Part shown: positions 17,274-26,696 of the stretch, piece by piece | Position numbering within the stretch: the stretch's first letter is position 1 | Layout: each line of letters begins with the position of its first letter | Source of the DNA: a virus | IMG/VR virus record: IMGVR_UViG_3300049847_000331 | Coordinates: 1-43,818 of that record | DNA: 43,818 bases | Reading direction: 5' to 3' (one strand) | The notes under the pieces: model-generated | Told to the model about the DNA's origin: nothing | Seen by the model: only the letters and a program-made list of their open reading frames with translations | Database searches by the model: none | Position numbers and translations under genes: made by a program

Positions 17274-17654
17274 ATGAAAGTAGCACATCTACAAAGAAAG
17301 TATAGGACGGAGAAGCCTACACTTTCTGTACTTTCTTTCTATGAGAATAAGACTTATATTCTAGAATTGCCCTATAAGGATAATAAACAAAGTATAAGTT
17401 GCATTCCAGAGGGGCAGTACTTATGTACTTGGGTATTATCTCCTAAATTTGGATGGACTTACCAAGTAACTAATGTCCCAAATAGGGGAAATATTTTAAT
17501 TCACTCTGGTAATTCGGCTATAGATACTCATGGCTGTCTATTACCAGGATTAAGTACTGATTTAGATTTACATGTTTGGGGTTCCAAGCCTGCTTTATCT
17601 AGAATACAAAGTTTCTTTAATAGAGACAACTTTAAATTAATTATTAAAAGTTAG
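17274..17654 (+). CDS. DUF5675 family protein, candidate endolysin
   Basis: This 126-residue protein fits the DUF5675 family in length and core pattern: SCIPEGQY (42-49), then IHSGNSAIDTHGCLLPG (76-92). His77 followed by Gly87-Cys88 recalls the His...Ser/His-Gly-Cys signature of L,D-transpeptidase (YkuD) folds. That would make it a peptidoglycan-acting enzyme, but the comparison is from memory. Its gene starts on the base after protein F and lies 9 bases before the holin, so it probably supplies the wall-degrading half of lysis. No other endolysin is visible in the window. Confidence 0.75.
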   Translation: MKVAHLQRKYRTEKPTLSVLSFYENKTYILELPYKDNKQSISCIPEGQYLCTWVLSPKFGWTYQVTNVPNRGNILIHSGNSAIDTHGCLLPGLSTDLDLHVWGSKPALSRIQSFFNRDNFKLIIKS

Positions 17655-17663
17655 GAACATAAA

Positions 17664-18122
17664 ATGTTTACAGGCGTAATTGGAACCGTAGCTGGATTAC
17701 TTGGAACCCTTCTGTCTAAGTACTTTGAAGCACAAGAAAAGAAGACTGCATTTGAAATGCAAAAAGAAATTAATAGTTCTAATGAACGAATTGCTGCTTT
17801 AGAAATAGAGAAAGTAAAACTGTCAGTGGAAGCTAATAAGTCTATTGCACAAACAGAAGCTGATTCTAAGGTAGTAATGGCCTCATTTGCACATGATTCA
17901 GAATTAGGTCAAGAAGAAGAAGGAGTCGTCTCTACTATTCGTAGACTCATTCGCCCCTACTTAACAATTGCATTTTCTACAATATTCTTATATTGGGTTA
18001 TTTATTTAATGTCCCCAACTGTAGCTAAAGAATACATTGGGGCATTTATTGCATCATTTATAGAACTCACGGTTGCTATAGTTCTTTGGTGGTTTGGCAT
18101 TCGCCCCCCACAGAAGAAGTAA
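17664..18122 (+). CDS. Holin, GTA three-segment (3TM) type
   Basis: This 152-residue protein has an N-terminal hydrophobic segment (about 2-18), a long charged coiled coil (20-75), and two C-terminal membrane segments (about 98-116 and 124-146), ending in the basic tail GIRPPQKK. Length, IRPYL before the second segment, and the charged middle fit the GTA_holin_3TM family, which makes pores in the inner membrane at lysis. AGGAA lies before the ATG. It is immediately downstream of the DUF5675 protein, a lysis pair. Confidence 0.75.
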   Translation: MFTGVIGTVAGLLGTLLSKYFEAQEKKTAFEMQKEINSSNERIAALEIEKVKLSVEANKSIAQTEADSKVVMASFAHDSELGQEEEGVVSTIRRLIRPYLTIAFSTIFLYWVIYLMSPTVAKEYIGAFIASFIELTVAIVLWWFGIRPPQKK

Positions 18123-18146
18123 ATATTAATTTTATTGGAGAAAAAT

Positions 18147-18740
18147 ATGCCCTCATATTATGAAGCTGGTAATCCTTTAGGATATAATCCATCAACCAAT
18201 TCTAATACTTTCCTCGGACTTGGAGGTCAGGAATTAGGCGGACTTGCTGGAAGTCTATTTGGATTATTTAGTGACGACAATAACACACCCAAGGATAATT
18301 CCTCAGACTTTGATAGGCGTTTATTATCTATTATAGATGCATCTGCTGGTGGATTTCTGCAACAATCTCAAGAAGGTTTTAGTAAAGATGCGGCTATTCG
18401 AGACTCGCAAGGTGTGGTTTCTAATATATTTCGTGACTATAAAAATACTGCGCTACCTCAAATATTCAATGCGCAAAATTCCGCTGGTGGTTATGGTTCT
18501 AGTACTGGTCAACTTTTGGCCAATGATGCATTTGGTGCGGCTACTTCTAAAGCGTCAGATGCTGTACTGAAGAATATAGTAGACTACCGTAAAATTCAAC
18601 AACAAGATTACGGCGCATTGGCTGAATTATTTAAAGGAAAGTCGGCACGTCCTACTCCAAAAGCTGCGGCAGCAGGGGGCTCTGATTCAGATATGTTTGG
18701 TGATATACTAGGAACTGCGGCTAAGTTTCTTCTACTTTAA
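18147..18740 (+). CDS. Internal virion (DNA ejection) protein, small
   Basis: This 197-residue protein starts at the ATG at 18147, behind GGAG; an in-frame TTG at 18135 lies at the binding site itself. It begins with a Gly/Asn-rich segment containing a hydrophobic stretch (24-40, LGGQELGGLAGSLFGLF), then a long helical, Gln/Ala-rich body (about 55-165). This matches small ejection proteins of short-tailed phages (T7 gp14-like in role), and it directly precedes two much larger ejection proteins. Function is from layout and order. Confidence 0.65.
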   Translation: MPSYYEAGNPLGYNPSTNSNTFLGLGGQELGGLAGSLFGLFSDDNNTPKDNSSDFDRRLLSIIDASAGGFLQQSQEGFSKDAAIRDSQGVVSNIFRDYKNTALPQIFNAQNSAGGYGSSTGQLLANDAFGAATSKASDAVLKNIVDYRKIQQQDYGALAELFKGKSARPTPKAAAAGGSDSDMFGDILGTAAKFLLL

Positions 18741-18772
18741 TCAATTTAAAGTTTATTATTTGGAATATAAAA

Positions 18773-20917
18773 ATGGCAACCTCTCCCTACTCTGATGCAA
18801 GAAATAATCCATCCACATATAGTGGAGAAACAGAAGCGCCTACGCCTAATATTCCAACTAAAAGGGGATCCTTTGATCAATATGCTGAGTATGTAAAACA
18901 AGTAGAAACAGAATTTGAATTACCTCCTGGATTACTTAAAGCAATGATGGGACAGGAATCAGGATTTAATGCTCAGGCTGTTTCTCCAAAAGGAGCAGCA
19001 GGATTAATGCAATTAATGCCAGCTACTGCAAAAGAACTCGGAGTTACTAACGTATTTGATATTAATCAGAATATCAAAGCTGGGGCAAAATATATTAAAA
19101 ATCAGATAGTAGCAGAGGGCGGAGATATAGAAAAAGGACTACAGAGATATAATATGGGGCCTACCGCATTTAAAGAATATCAGGCAGGTAAGCGGAGTCT
19201 ACCAAATGAAACCAAGAATTATACTGCAAAGATACTACCTAATGTTCCACAGGAATCCATAATTGAACATAATGCAAAATGGGGAATTAATCAATCCTCC
19301 ACTCCAACTGCACAAGGCACACCTCCAGATTCTCTAATTAATAACCAAGCAGGAATTACTACTCCTTCTATTCCAGATGACGAGTCGAAGTTAAATGCAA
19401 TGGTTGCACAGAATGCAAAAGCGTATGACAATGCTTATGCAGAATTGCAAAAAGTAAATACTCAATCTAATCAAGCAGCCAACGTAATACTAGATACGTA
19501 TGGCTCTAATCCTGCTGGAGTATATTCTGCTTTAGATCGTTCTGCTCAGGCAGCTAAACAACTTGAAGAATCCATAATAAGAAAACAGGCTATCATTCGA
19601 GGTGAATATCAGCCGTCTAATCCTAATCCAATAATGGCAGCATTGGAAAATTTTGCAGTTCTGCGCTCAGCAAGAAAAACAATAAAAACAGATATTGCGG
19701 ATTTGACTGCACTCGCTAAAGCCCGCAATGAAATTAATAAGAACATAAATGATTCTCAAGTGAATTCAGCACGGGGAAATACCTCATTAGCTGATGAAAT
19801 TAATATTCGTTCTTCCGCTCGCGCCACTGCATCACAAACAACGGGAATTGATTTGAAAGTAGAAGGAATGCGTGCATCGCAAGACAGGGTTGCACAAAAT
19901 ACGGAATTCAAAGAAAGAGTTCAATCTGCAAAAGAAGCAGAAGCTAGATTTAATCAGAAGTATAGAACAGCCCTCCAAGCAGAAAAAGTTGGAAATGCAG
20001 AGATACAAAATAAAATTAAAGAAGTAGAGCTGGAAAGGAAAAAGCTTCAGCTAGAAGCCGAGAATCTAAAGATAGCGAAAGCCCTTGCCGGCATTGATAG
20101 TGTTGATGCTTTCAACGAAGCAGCATTAAAAGTTCATATATCTTCTGGTTACCCAGCCTCCAATTTTACACCTGTAAATAGTCTTGCAGATATACAAAAG
20201 ATATATCCAAAGGATGTTATTGAGAGAATCAAAACTACGGTTTCTGGCTCTCCTGCTGTTGCTCCTTCAATTACCGAAGCTGTTTCCAATATAAATAATG
20301 TACCTGGAGTTACAGAAGAACAACTACTTACTAGTAAAAAAGTACTTGATAGATTGGCAGCTAGTGAAGTAACTACCATTGGAAAAACTACTGTTCCAAT
20401 GTCAGAAAAAGAAAAAATGCAAACAATAAAAAGTAGAGAAGCCAAAGTACGAATGGAAGTAGTACAGAGCCCTACTCTAGATACGGATTTTAATAAAGAT
20501 ATTAAAAATGCTCTGCCATTTAATAAGGCGCTAGAGTTGTCTGGAACTCCAATTAGAGAAAAATTAAAGAGTGCTGGAGTCGATCCTACCAAAATCATGT
20601 CAGATTCACATCTTGCATTTGAGTCTGCAAAGTTAGTTACTTCTGGTCAATTTAGCCGAACTGACATAGTAAATGACTTAGCTGTGTTTTATAAAACATA
20701 TGCGCAGAAACGAGGGATGGAATCTGGCCTAGATAAATTAGGAATTAATTTAATACCTGATAGATATTTAGTAGTCAGAAAAGGACAAGAGAACCAACCC
20801 TATGATTTGACAAAGCCTGCGGCAATATCAAACTATTTGGATGGTTACTTACAAGACGCAAAGAAAGCCACTGAGATTAAATCTAATTTTATGGATTTTG
20901 GGCAGGTCAGTAATTAA
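18773..20917 (+). CDS. Ejection protein with lytic transglycosylase (SLT) domain
   Basis: In this 714-residue protein, residues 35-170 form a Slt-type transglycosylase domain: the catalytic Glu62 in GQESGFN, then SPKGAAGLMQLMPATAKELG (71-90), INQNIKAGAKYI (98-109) and ALQRYNMG-like YNMGP (126-130). It would cut peptidoglycan during genome ejection. In T7 this domain is on gp16; here it is on a separate protein. Residues 200-714 are long, charged and helical, with Ala/Lys/Glu-rich heptads. TGGA lies before the ATG. It is followed by the 1822-residue gene. Confidence 0.9.
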   Translation: MATSPYSDARNNPSTYSGETEAPTPNIPTKRGSFDQYAEYVKQVETEFELPPGLLKAMMGQESGFNAQAVSPKGAAGLMQLMPATAKELGVTNVFDINQNIKAGAKYIKNQIVAEGGDIEKGLQRYNMGPTAFKEYQAGKRSLPNETKNYTAKILPNVPQESIIEHNAKWGINQSSTPTAQGTPPDSLINNQAGITTPSIPDDESKLNAMVAQNAKAYDNAYAELQKVNTQSNQAANVILDTYGSNPAGVYSALDRSAQAAKQLEESIIRKQAIIRGEYQPSNPNPIMAALENFAVLRSARKTIKTDIADLTALAKARNEINKNINDSQVNSARGNTSLADEINIRSSARATASQTTGIDLKVEGMRASQDRVAQNTEFKERVQSAKEAEARFNQKYRTALQAEKVGNAEIQNKIKEVELERKKLQLEAENLKIAKALAGIDSVDAFNEAALKVHISSGYPASNFTPVNSLADIQKIYPKDVIERIKTTVSGSPAVAPSITEAVSNINNVPGVTEEQLLTSKKVLDRLAASEVTTIGKTTVPMSEKEKMQTIKSREAKVRMEVVQSPTLDTDFNKDIKNALPFNKALELSGTPIREKLKSAGVDPTKIMSDSHLAFESAKLVTSGQFSRTDIVNDLAVFYKTYAQKRGMESGLDKLGINLIPDRYLVVRKGQENQPYDLTKPAAISNYLDGYLQDAKKATEIKSNFMDFGQVSN

Positions 20918-20935
20918 TAGTAAGTAAGGCATTTT

Positions 20936-23900
20936 ATGACACAAGAATATCTGGCAACAGTAGCAAATCCTGGACTTAATTCGGAGGATGATGACACTAA
21001 ATTAGCTGCACTATATGCAGCTAATACGTACTCTCCTTTTACTACTTCTAGTACTTATAGTCCACAAAAAGATGAAGAACCTATATATAAGTCCGCCGCT
21101 AAATGGGTTGCTAATGGGCTACCTTTGGCTACTGCCTCGGCATTAACTGGTCTGTATAATACAATTCCTTTAATTGGCAATCAATTCTCTCCTAATACAT
21201 TTCAGTATTTAAAAACTCTAAGTCTTGCAGAAGGACTAGATTCTGTGGTTGACTTTGGTTCTTCTTTTGCGGACTATTATAAGCAACATGAAACTGGAGT
21301 CGAACTAGGAGGTGCTATTGTTGGTTCTATTCTTCCAGGGGCATATGCATTAAAGGGAATGCAAGCAATAACAAAAGGAACAACTGCGCTTGCACAAACT
21401 AATATAGTAGGCGGAGTTGTTGGACAATCAGTAACTTCAGCCAATAGCGTTGGCGCCATTTCTCGTGTTGCGTCTACATTTAATGCCTTAAATCCAACGC
21501 AAGCTAGAAATAATATACTATCTACAGCTTACTCAAAATTATTGAGTGGGCAGAATACGTATACTAATCTATTTTCAATGGAACGAGCTGCTGTCGTTGG
21601 TTTAACTGCGGCAAAATGGGGAATTGAAGGAGCAGCAATGGAAGCCGCGGCTATTGCAACTCAACTAACTAACCCTACCTATTCTGATATTAATAGTGTT
21701 CGAGACTTTATTGGCCATGTTGGCCAAGCTGCTGTACTTGGAGCTGGGATTGGTTCCATAGTTGGGGCTGCTGGATTTAAATCAATTAAATTCATAACTG
21801 ATGGCCAACAAACCACTCTCAGAACTGAGGGAAATCGACTTGGTAAAATAAAAACATTAGTAAATGAAGTAGAAGATTTTGGGCAGTCTCTAGACTCCAT
21901 TCCCTCTGGCTCTAAACTGGCAATGCTATTTGACGACGTAGCTAAAGGACTAGAGCAATTTAATGCAAAAATAGATCCACACTTAAAAGACCTTACGCCA
22001 GAATTCGCTAATAGAATTAAAGAACAAGCTAGTACTTTCTATGCAAATAGAACTACTTTCTTGGATGGCCTCATGTCTTCTGAGTTATTGAATATCGCAG
22101 AGACCAAAACAGATATAGGTTTGTCATTGCAGAAACTAATTAAGTCTACAGGAAAGACAGGTGATGAACTCCTAGACTCCGAAAATAGACGGGAGCTAAT
22201 TACAATTCTTGACGGTATGGTGTCTGCAAGGAAATTAAATAGCGAATCCCTGATTACTTCTGGAACTTCTACAATTCATGAAAAGACTATCTTGTCTTCA
22301 ATCATACAATCTTCTGTATATCGTAGGGTAACAAAAAATGCCAAAGATAAAGCAGATATAGAAGCCAAGATGGAGGCCACAGGAATTTCCGTAAAGGATT
22401 TTGCAAATGATGCAAAAACTTCTTATGCTGTAAATATCCCAGCTGGAGCTTCCAAAGAAATTATTGATTTATTTACTCGGTATAGAATGGTTAATACTCC
22501 AATAGCAGAGGCTGCTATCTTGGAGAAAGCTTTAAGTGACCCTAAGTCTATTACAGTGGATATGGCACGAGCTCTAGGAATAAGTGATAAAAATAGAAAA
22601 GCCATAATAGACTCTGCAGCATTTGAAACCCAAAAAAGGAATACTTTTTTCTTTGACTTGGAGCAAGGAAAGATAATAGAAAATCCCGCAATTAAATTGG
22701 GAGACTACATCAATAGAGGTGTTAATTCTAAAATAACTGTGGAACTCGATGGGGCAATTCGTGCCGACGGAGAACAAATAATTGCTGGAGTAAATAGTGT
22801 TATTCTAGGTATAGACAAGCCAGACTTGCTTACTTCTCAGGCTGCTTGGGCATTTACTGGCGAGTTCATGAAAAAAGAACTATTACCAATTAGATCACTA
22901 AGTAAAGATAATCCATACCAATTGGCCGAAGCAATAAAACAGACCCTTGAAATGGGAGAAACTATAATTGATTTTGGGGGTAAAGTAGGTAAATACGATC
23001 TAGCTACTATGGTTGAAACTTTAAATGCAATGAAAAAGAAAATGTATAAGGAGGCCATTGGTAGACTAGAAATGGACGAGCATTCTGCCGCTTATTTTGC
23101 AGATGTTCCATTGGGCTTCAATCCGAAAAAGCCAAAATACTTTGAAGTGGTCGATAAGAATGGGGTTAAAAGTTTGGATGGTCATGATTTTATTAGCCGC
23201 AGGAATGTGGAAGTACAATATAAAGCAGAACAGCCTCTGAGTGATTTTCAGTTAAAATCAATTAGCGCAATCAAGGGGCTGGTTGACTCCGCTAATGCTC
23301 AGGCAGCAAACGAGACTTTGCAAGTATTGACGAAGCTATCTCCAAATATAATTAAAGATAAGTCGCTGGCTATAATGGATGATCTGAGAAATGCAGAACT
23401 TCCTAATATGGAAATTAACTATCCTGATCGGTCAAATGCAGGATTATTTACTAATGCTACTTCGCGTATAATGACTCTTACGTCTCAAGTATTAGTTGCT
23501 GCGAGTAAAGTACAGCAAATGCTGACTACAATTAAAAAAGAAACGGCGGATGTAATATCTAGTCCCATTCAGTTTTTACTGTCCTCTCCTAGCCGAGTAA
23601 ATGATTTAAACTATTTGGCAACCGTACATAGAAAAATTCAGACTTCTAATGTCCCATATGTTCTACTGTCAAAAACAGATGATGAAGTTGTTCAAGTAGC
23701 TCAAGCTATTGGGCTAAAAGGAAACGAACTTATTTCTTCTGATATGTGGGGGAAATTAAAGGCTGTAACTCTTGCAAAAAATCAAGTTAAAATGGGGGAA
23801 GCCGCCGAAGAAGCAAAGCTATTTCTAGGTGATATAACTCATGTTACTCCTCTTGAAAATAGAAATGTACATCAAGTGCTAGAAGCCTATACGCAAAGAG

Positions 23901-26404
23901 AGTCTCTATTACGGGAATCTAAAATTGGGCTAATGACTGCCCGGGGTGTAAATGCTACTGCTCATATAAAAGGACAAGTTTATTTTCCTCCAATAGACAA
24001 AGCAAAGACACCACATTTTATTTATGTTGTTGATGATACCAATGTAGCTTTAGGTGGATTTAGTTCTACATCCATGATACATGCAACTACCGCAGAGAAG
24101 TTACTAGAAAAGAAAGAATTGATTCTTAAAGCATTCCCAGATATGCAAATATATGATCGGTCTGCCCTGGAAGCTAATAAAAAACTAATGGGTGAATTCG
24201 ATTATAATCAAGCATTCTCTGCTTACACCCTAGATACAACTCTACGCCGTAAAGGTATAATGTCCGAATTTAATATTCGGGATGGACAAGACATTCTAAC
24301 TGAAATGGTAAGTCACTTGGATAAATCCGCTCTTGGTACGGTGAGAGCAGCAACTAAAAATATGACTGGGGATTTTGCATACAATTTAGATAGGCTTGCA
24401 AAAGCCGCTGACCCTCTTTTAGCTTCTAAGTATGGGAATGTCTCTTCTAAGGCTGGAGTATCTACTGGAATTAAACCACCAGATAATGTTTATTCTCAAA
24501 TGAATAAAAATTTAATGTTGGCTGGCCCTGATGAATTCACGGAAGGCTTCATTGGTTTCTGGATTAGAGAACAGAAAAACCTAACTACTTCCATTGACAC
24601 TGCATTTAGTAAAGTGCGGGATTGGAATATAGAAAGAAAACAAGTATCTAATAATCCAATAAAACAAAAAGAATTAGATGCAAAAGTAGATGGGGAAATT
24701 GACAAGTTAATGCAGAGTGCTGCAGAACTCGGAGTTAATATTCCTCAAATGACTCAAGCAATGGTTGGGCATACTATTGATAAGGTCAGAGAAACTTACC
24801 GAGCTTCCAAGCTTCCATTAAATGATTCCGCTGTAATTGCAGGAATTGGAAGAACTATAAATAGCGTAGCTGTGTCCCTTACTCTTGGTTTAGATGCAGC
24901 AAACGCCGTACTTCAAACAATATCATTGCCAATAACAATTAATGCCTCACTAAAAGCAGCATTAAAAGATGCTCCTGAAAATGTAAAAGCTGGACTAACT
25001 GGAGCAACCTTGCCAATGACAGTTGCCAAGCATTCGGCTATGGTAACTAAAGAATATTGGGGCTCCTTGCCATCTATTGCTAATGCAGAAAGAATACTAT
25101 ATCCTAAAGCTGGTCAGAAAATTACGCAAGAAATGCAAAATAAGCTGGCTGAATTTTCAAATACCGCAGAAGGAAAATTCTATTTGGAAATGCAATCCAA
25201 GGGCTTAATGACATCTAGTGATCGTCAACTAATGATGGAGATAGATACATTGAGTGATATGACCTCAATACTTCCATCTACATTTAGACAAAAACAAGAT
25301 GCTGTAATTAATTTTCTGTCTACTCCGACTAGAGTATCTGAGAATTTTACAAGGTATGCAGCCTTGCGTTTTGCGGATAAAGTAGCAGAGGCCGCTGGAA
25401 TAGTTGGCTCAAATAGAGATTCATTTATTTTAACTTTTGCAAATCAATCTAGTGGAGTAATGATTGCTTCCCAGCGTCCTGCTTTATTTCAAGGAATAAT
25501 TGGTTCTGCGTTAGGACTGTATAAATCCTACGCACTAAACATGATGCAATCGTTAAGTCGCCACATTGAAGATGGAAATGTAAAAACATTAGTATCTTTG
25601 GCTGCAACGCAAGGAGCTCTATTCGGGGCTACGTCAATTCCTGGAATGGGAATGATTAATTCTTATATTCATAGGCAGAATAAGGATACCAATAGAGACT
25701 TATTCCAGACTACTAATGACTTACTAGGAGATGATGTTGGAAACAATTTTATGTATGGATTACCTTCTATGTTTTTACATACTGGGTTGTATTCTCGTGG
25801 AGATTTAAATCCTAGAAGTGTACTCGGGCCAGTAGGTAATCCATTTTCAAATGAAGCGTATCCTGCTTTTAACCAATTTGGACAGGCATTTAGCGCAGTA
25901 ATGAATGGAGTTTCTAAAGCAGCAAAAGGAGCTCCAGTAATGGATGCTGCATTGGACGCATTAGCTCACCAATCTTTAAATAGACCAATTGCTAGATTGT
26001 CAGAAGCTATGCTAGGGGCTCAAACTACTTCAAAGGGTAACCTAGTACAAGAAATTGATCCTGCTAAATATATGGGAATTGGAATGTTAATTCGTGCAGC
26101 TGGCGCTAGAACAGCCGACGAAGCAATTCTCGCAGACTTATATTATAGAGAGAATCAATATAAACGGGATGACTCTGTAGCTAAAACTAAATTGGGCGAG
26201 GCAGTAAAACTGAGTATACAACAAGGAAAAGACATAGACATGGACGGGGTACTGAAGGACTATATTCAATCGGGAGGAGATGTTAAGGGATTCAGAAAAT
26301 GGTACTTAGGACAGATAAGAACTGCTAATGAGAACCAAGTACAAAAACTAAAAAGTAGCCTCAAGAATTCTACATTAGCAAATCACTTCCAGCAAGTCGA
26401 ATAA
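20936..26404 (+). CDS. Giant internal virion (DNA ejection) protein, 1822 residues
   Basis: This 1822-residue protein is the longest gene product in the window and the last of the late block. Hydrophobic Gly/Ala stretches (about 55-75, 122-150, and late ones near 1300-1340) alternate with long charged helices. That composition suits a protein ejected through the tail to form a channel across the envelope, as T7 gp16 does. No enzymatic motif was found; its transglycosylase counterpart is the previous gene. AAGG precedes the ATG. A bidirectional terminator follows its stop. Confidence 0.8.
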   Translation: MTQEYLATVANPGLNSEDDDTKLAALYAANTYSPFTTSSTYSPQKDEEPIYKSAAKWVANGLPLATASALTGLYNTIPLIGNQFSPNTFQYLKTLSLAEGLDSVVDFGSSFADYYKQHETGVELGGAIVGSILPGAYALKGMQAITKGTTALAQTNIVGGVVGQSVTSANSVGAISRVASTFNALNPTQARNNILSTAYSKLLSGQNTYTNLFSMERAAVVGLTAAKWGIEGAAMEAAAIATQLTNPTYSDINSVRDFIGHVGQAAVLGAGIGSIVGAAGFKSIKFITDGQQTTLRTEGNRLGKIKTLVNEVEDFGQSLDSIPSGSKLAMLFDDVAKGLEQFNAKIDPHLKDLTPEFANRIKEQASTFYANRTTFLDGLMSSELLNIAETKTDIGLSLQKLIKSTGKTGDELLDSENRRELITILDGMVSARKLNSESLITSGTSTIHEKTILSSIIQSSVYRRVTKNAKDKADIEAKMEATGISVKDFANDAKTSYAVNIPAGASKEIIDLFTRYRMVNTPIAEAAILEKALSDPKSITVDMARALGISDKNRKAIIDSAAFETQKRNTFFFDLEQGKIIENPAIKLGDYINRGVNSKITVELDGAIRADGEQIIAGVNSVILGIDKPDLLTSQAAWAFTGEFMKKELLPIRSLSKDNPYQLAEAIKQTLEMGETIIDFGGKVGKYDLATMVETLNAMKKKMYKEAIGRLEMDEHSAAYFADVPLGFNPKKPKYFEVVDKNGVKSLDGHDFISRRNVEVQYKAEQPLSDFQLKSISAIKGLVDSANAQAANETLQVLTKLSPNIIKDKSLAIMDDLRNAELPNMEINYPDRSNAGLFTNATSRIMTLTSQVLVAASKVQQMLTTIKKETADVISSPIQFLLSSPSRVNDLNYLATVHRKIQTSNVPYVLLSKTDDEVVQVAQAIGLKGNELISSDMWGKLKAVTLAKNQVKMGEAAEEAKLFLGDITHVTPLENRNVHQVLEAYTQRESLLRESKIGLMTARGVNATAHIKGQVYFPPIDKAKTPHFIYVVDDTNVALGGFSSTSMIHATTAEKLLEKKELILKAFPDMQIYDRSALEANKKLMGEFDYNQAFSAYTLDTTLRRKGIMSEFNIRDGQDILTEMVSHLDKSALGTVRAATKNMTGDFAYNLDRLAKAADPLLASKYGNVSSKAGVSTGIKPPDNVYSQMNKNLMLAGPDEFTEGFIGFWIREQKNLTTSIDTAFSKVRDWNIERKQVSNNPIKQKELDAKVDGEIDKLMQSAAELGVNIPQMTQAMVGHTIDKVRETYRASKLPLNDSAVIAGIGRTINSVAVSLTLGLDAANAVLQTISLPITINASLKAALKDAPENVKAGLTGATLPMTVAKHSAMVTKEYWGSLPSIANAERILYPKAGQKITQEMQNKLAEFSNTAEGKFYLEMQSKGLMTSSDRQLMMEIDTLSDMTSILPSTFRQKQDAVINFLSTPTRVSENFTRYAALRFADKVAEAAGIVGSNRDSFILTFANQSSGVMIASQRPALFQGIIGSALGLYKSYALNMMQSLSRHIEDGNVKTLVSLAATQGALFGATSIPGMGMINSYIHRQNKDTNRDLFQTTNDLLGDDVGNNFMYGLPSMFLHTGLYSRGDLNPRSVLGPVGNPFSNEAYPAFNQFGQAFSAVMNGVSKAAKGAPVMDAALDALAHQSLNRPIARLSEAMLGAQTTSKGNLVQEIDPAKYMGIGMLIRAAGARTADEAILADLYYRENQYKRDDSVAKTKLGEAVKLSIQQGKDIDMDGVLKDYIQSGGDVKGFRKWYLGQIRTANENQVQKLKSSLKNSTLANHFQQVE

Positions 26405-26424
26405 ATTATTTACTTCGTGAATAC

Positions 26425-26460
26425 AAAAAAGCCCCTTTCCGTATTGGATTGGGGCTTTTT
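26425..26460 (+). terminator. Bidirectional terminator between convergent blocks
   Basis: AAAAAAGCCCC (26425-26435) and GGGGCTTTTTT (26451-26461) form a stem with inner TCC/GGA pairing. An A run on one side and a T run on the other make it work in both directions. It separates the late plus block from the early minus block; the nearest genes end at 26404 and 26465. The arm GGATTGGGGC with a T run is nearly the same as at the terminator before the polymerase. Confidence 0.9.
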
Positions 26461-26464
26461 TATT

Positions 26465-26677
26465 TTAGACTTTAGTCTTGTTTGGGCAAACTATTTCTAT
26501 TTTTACAGTCACCTCTGGATTTATTGGAATGCGAATATGGCCTACTCCAACTAATGTACCGCACTCTATTTTATGATCAAAGGTATGTGGAATTAATGGA
26601 GCAGCTGCAATTCCAACAACTAGACTAAGTAAAATAATTGATATGAATATTTCAAATTGAGTAGAGAGGGTTTTCAT
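26465..26677 (-). CDS. Small membrane-anchored hypothetical protein, last early gene
   Basis: This 70-residue protein starts at the ATG at 26677, with AAGGA upstream, 19 bases past the ligase stop. A longer frame extending into the ligase is an artefact. Residues 8-28 (EIFISIILLSLVVGIAAAP) form one N-terminal hydrophobic segment, probably a signal anchor. The rest is beta-like with two Cys (39 and 64) that could form a disulphide outside the membrane. There is no lipobox, so it is not an obvious spanin. Function unknown. Confidence 0.65.
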   Translation of the reverse strand: MKTLSTQFEIFISIILLSLVVGIAAAPLIPHTFDHKIECGTLVGVGHIRIPINPEVTVKIEIVCPNKTKV

Positions 26678-26696
26678 GATATTTAGTCCTTGTAGT

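Noticed and set aside
20149-20598. 149-codon minus-strand open frame
   Set aside because: It is antisense to the transglycosylase protein's helical body; no ribosome binding site or known motif.
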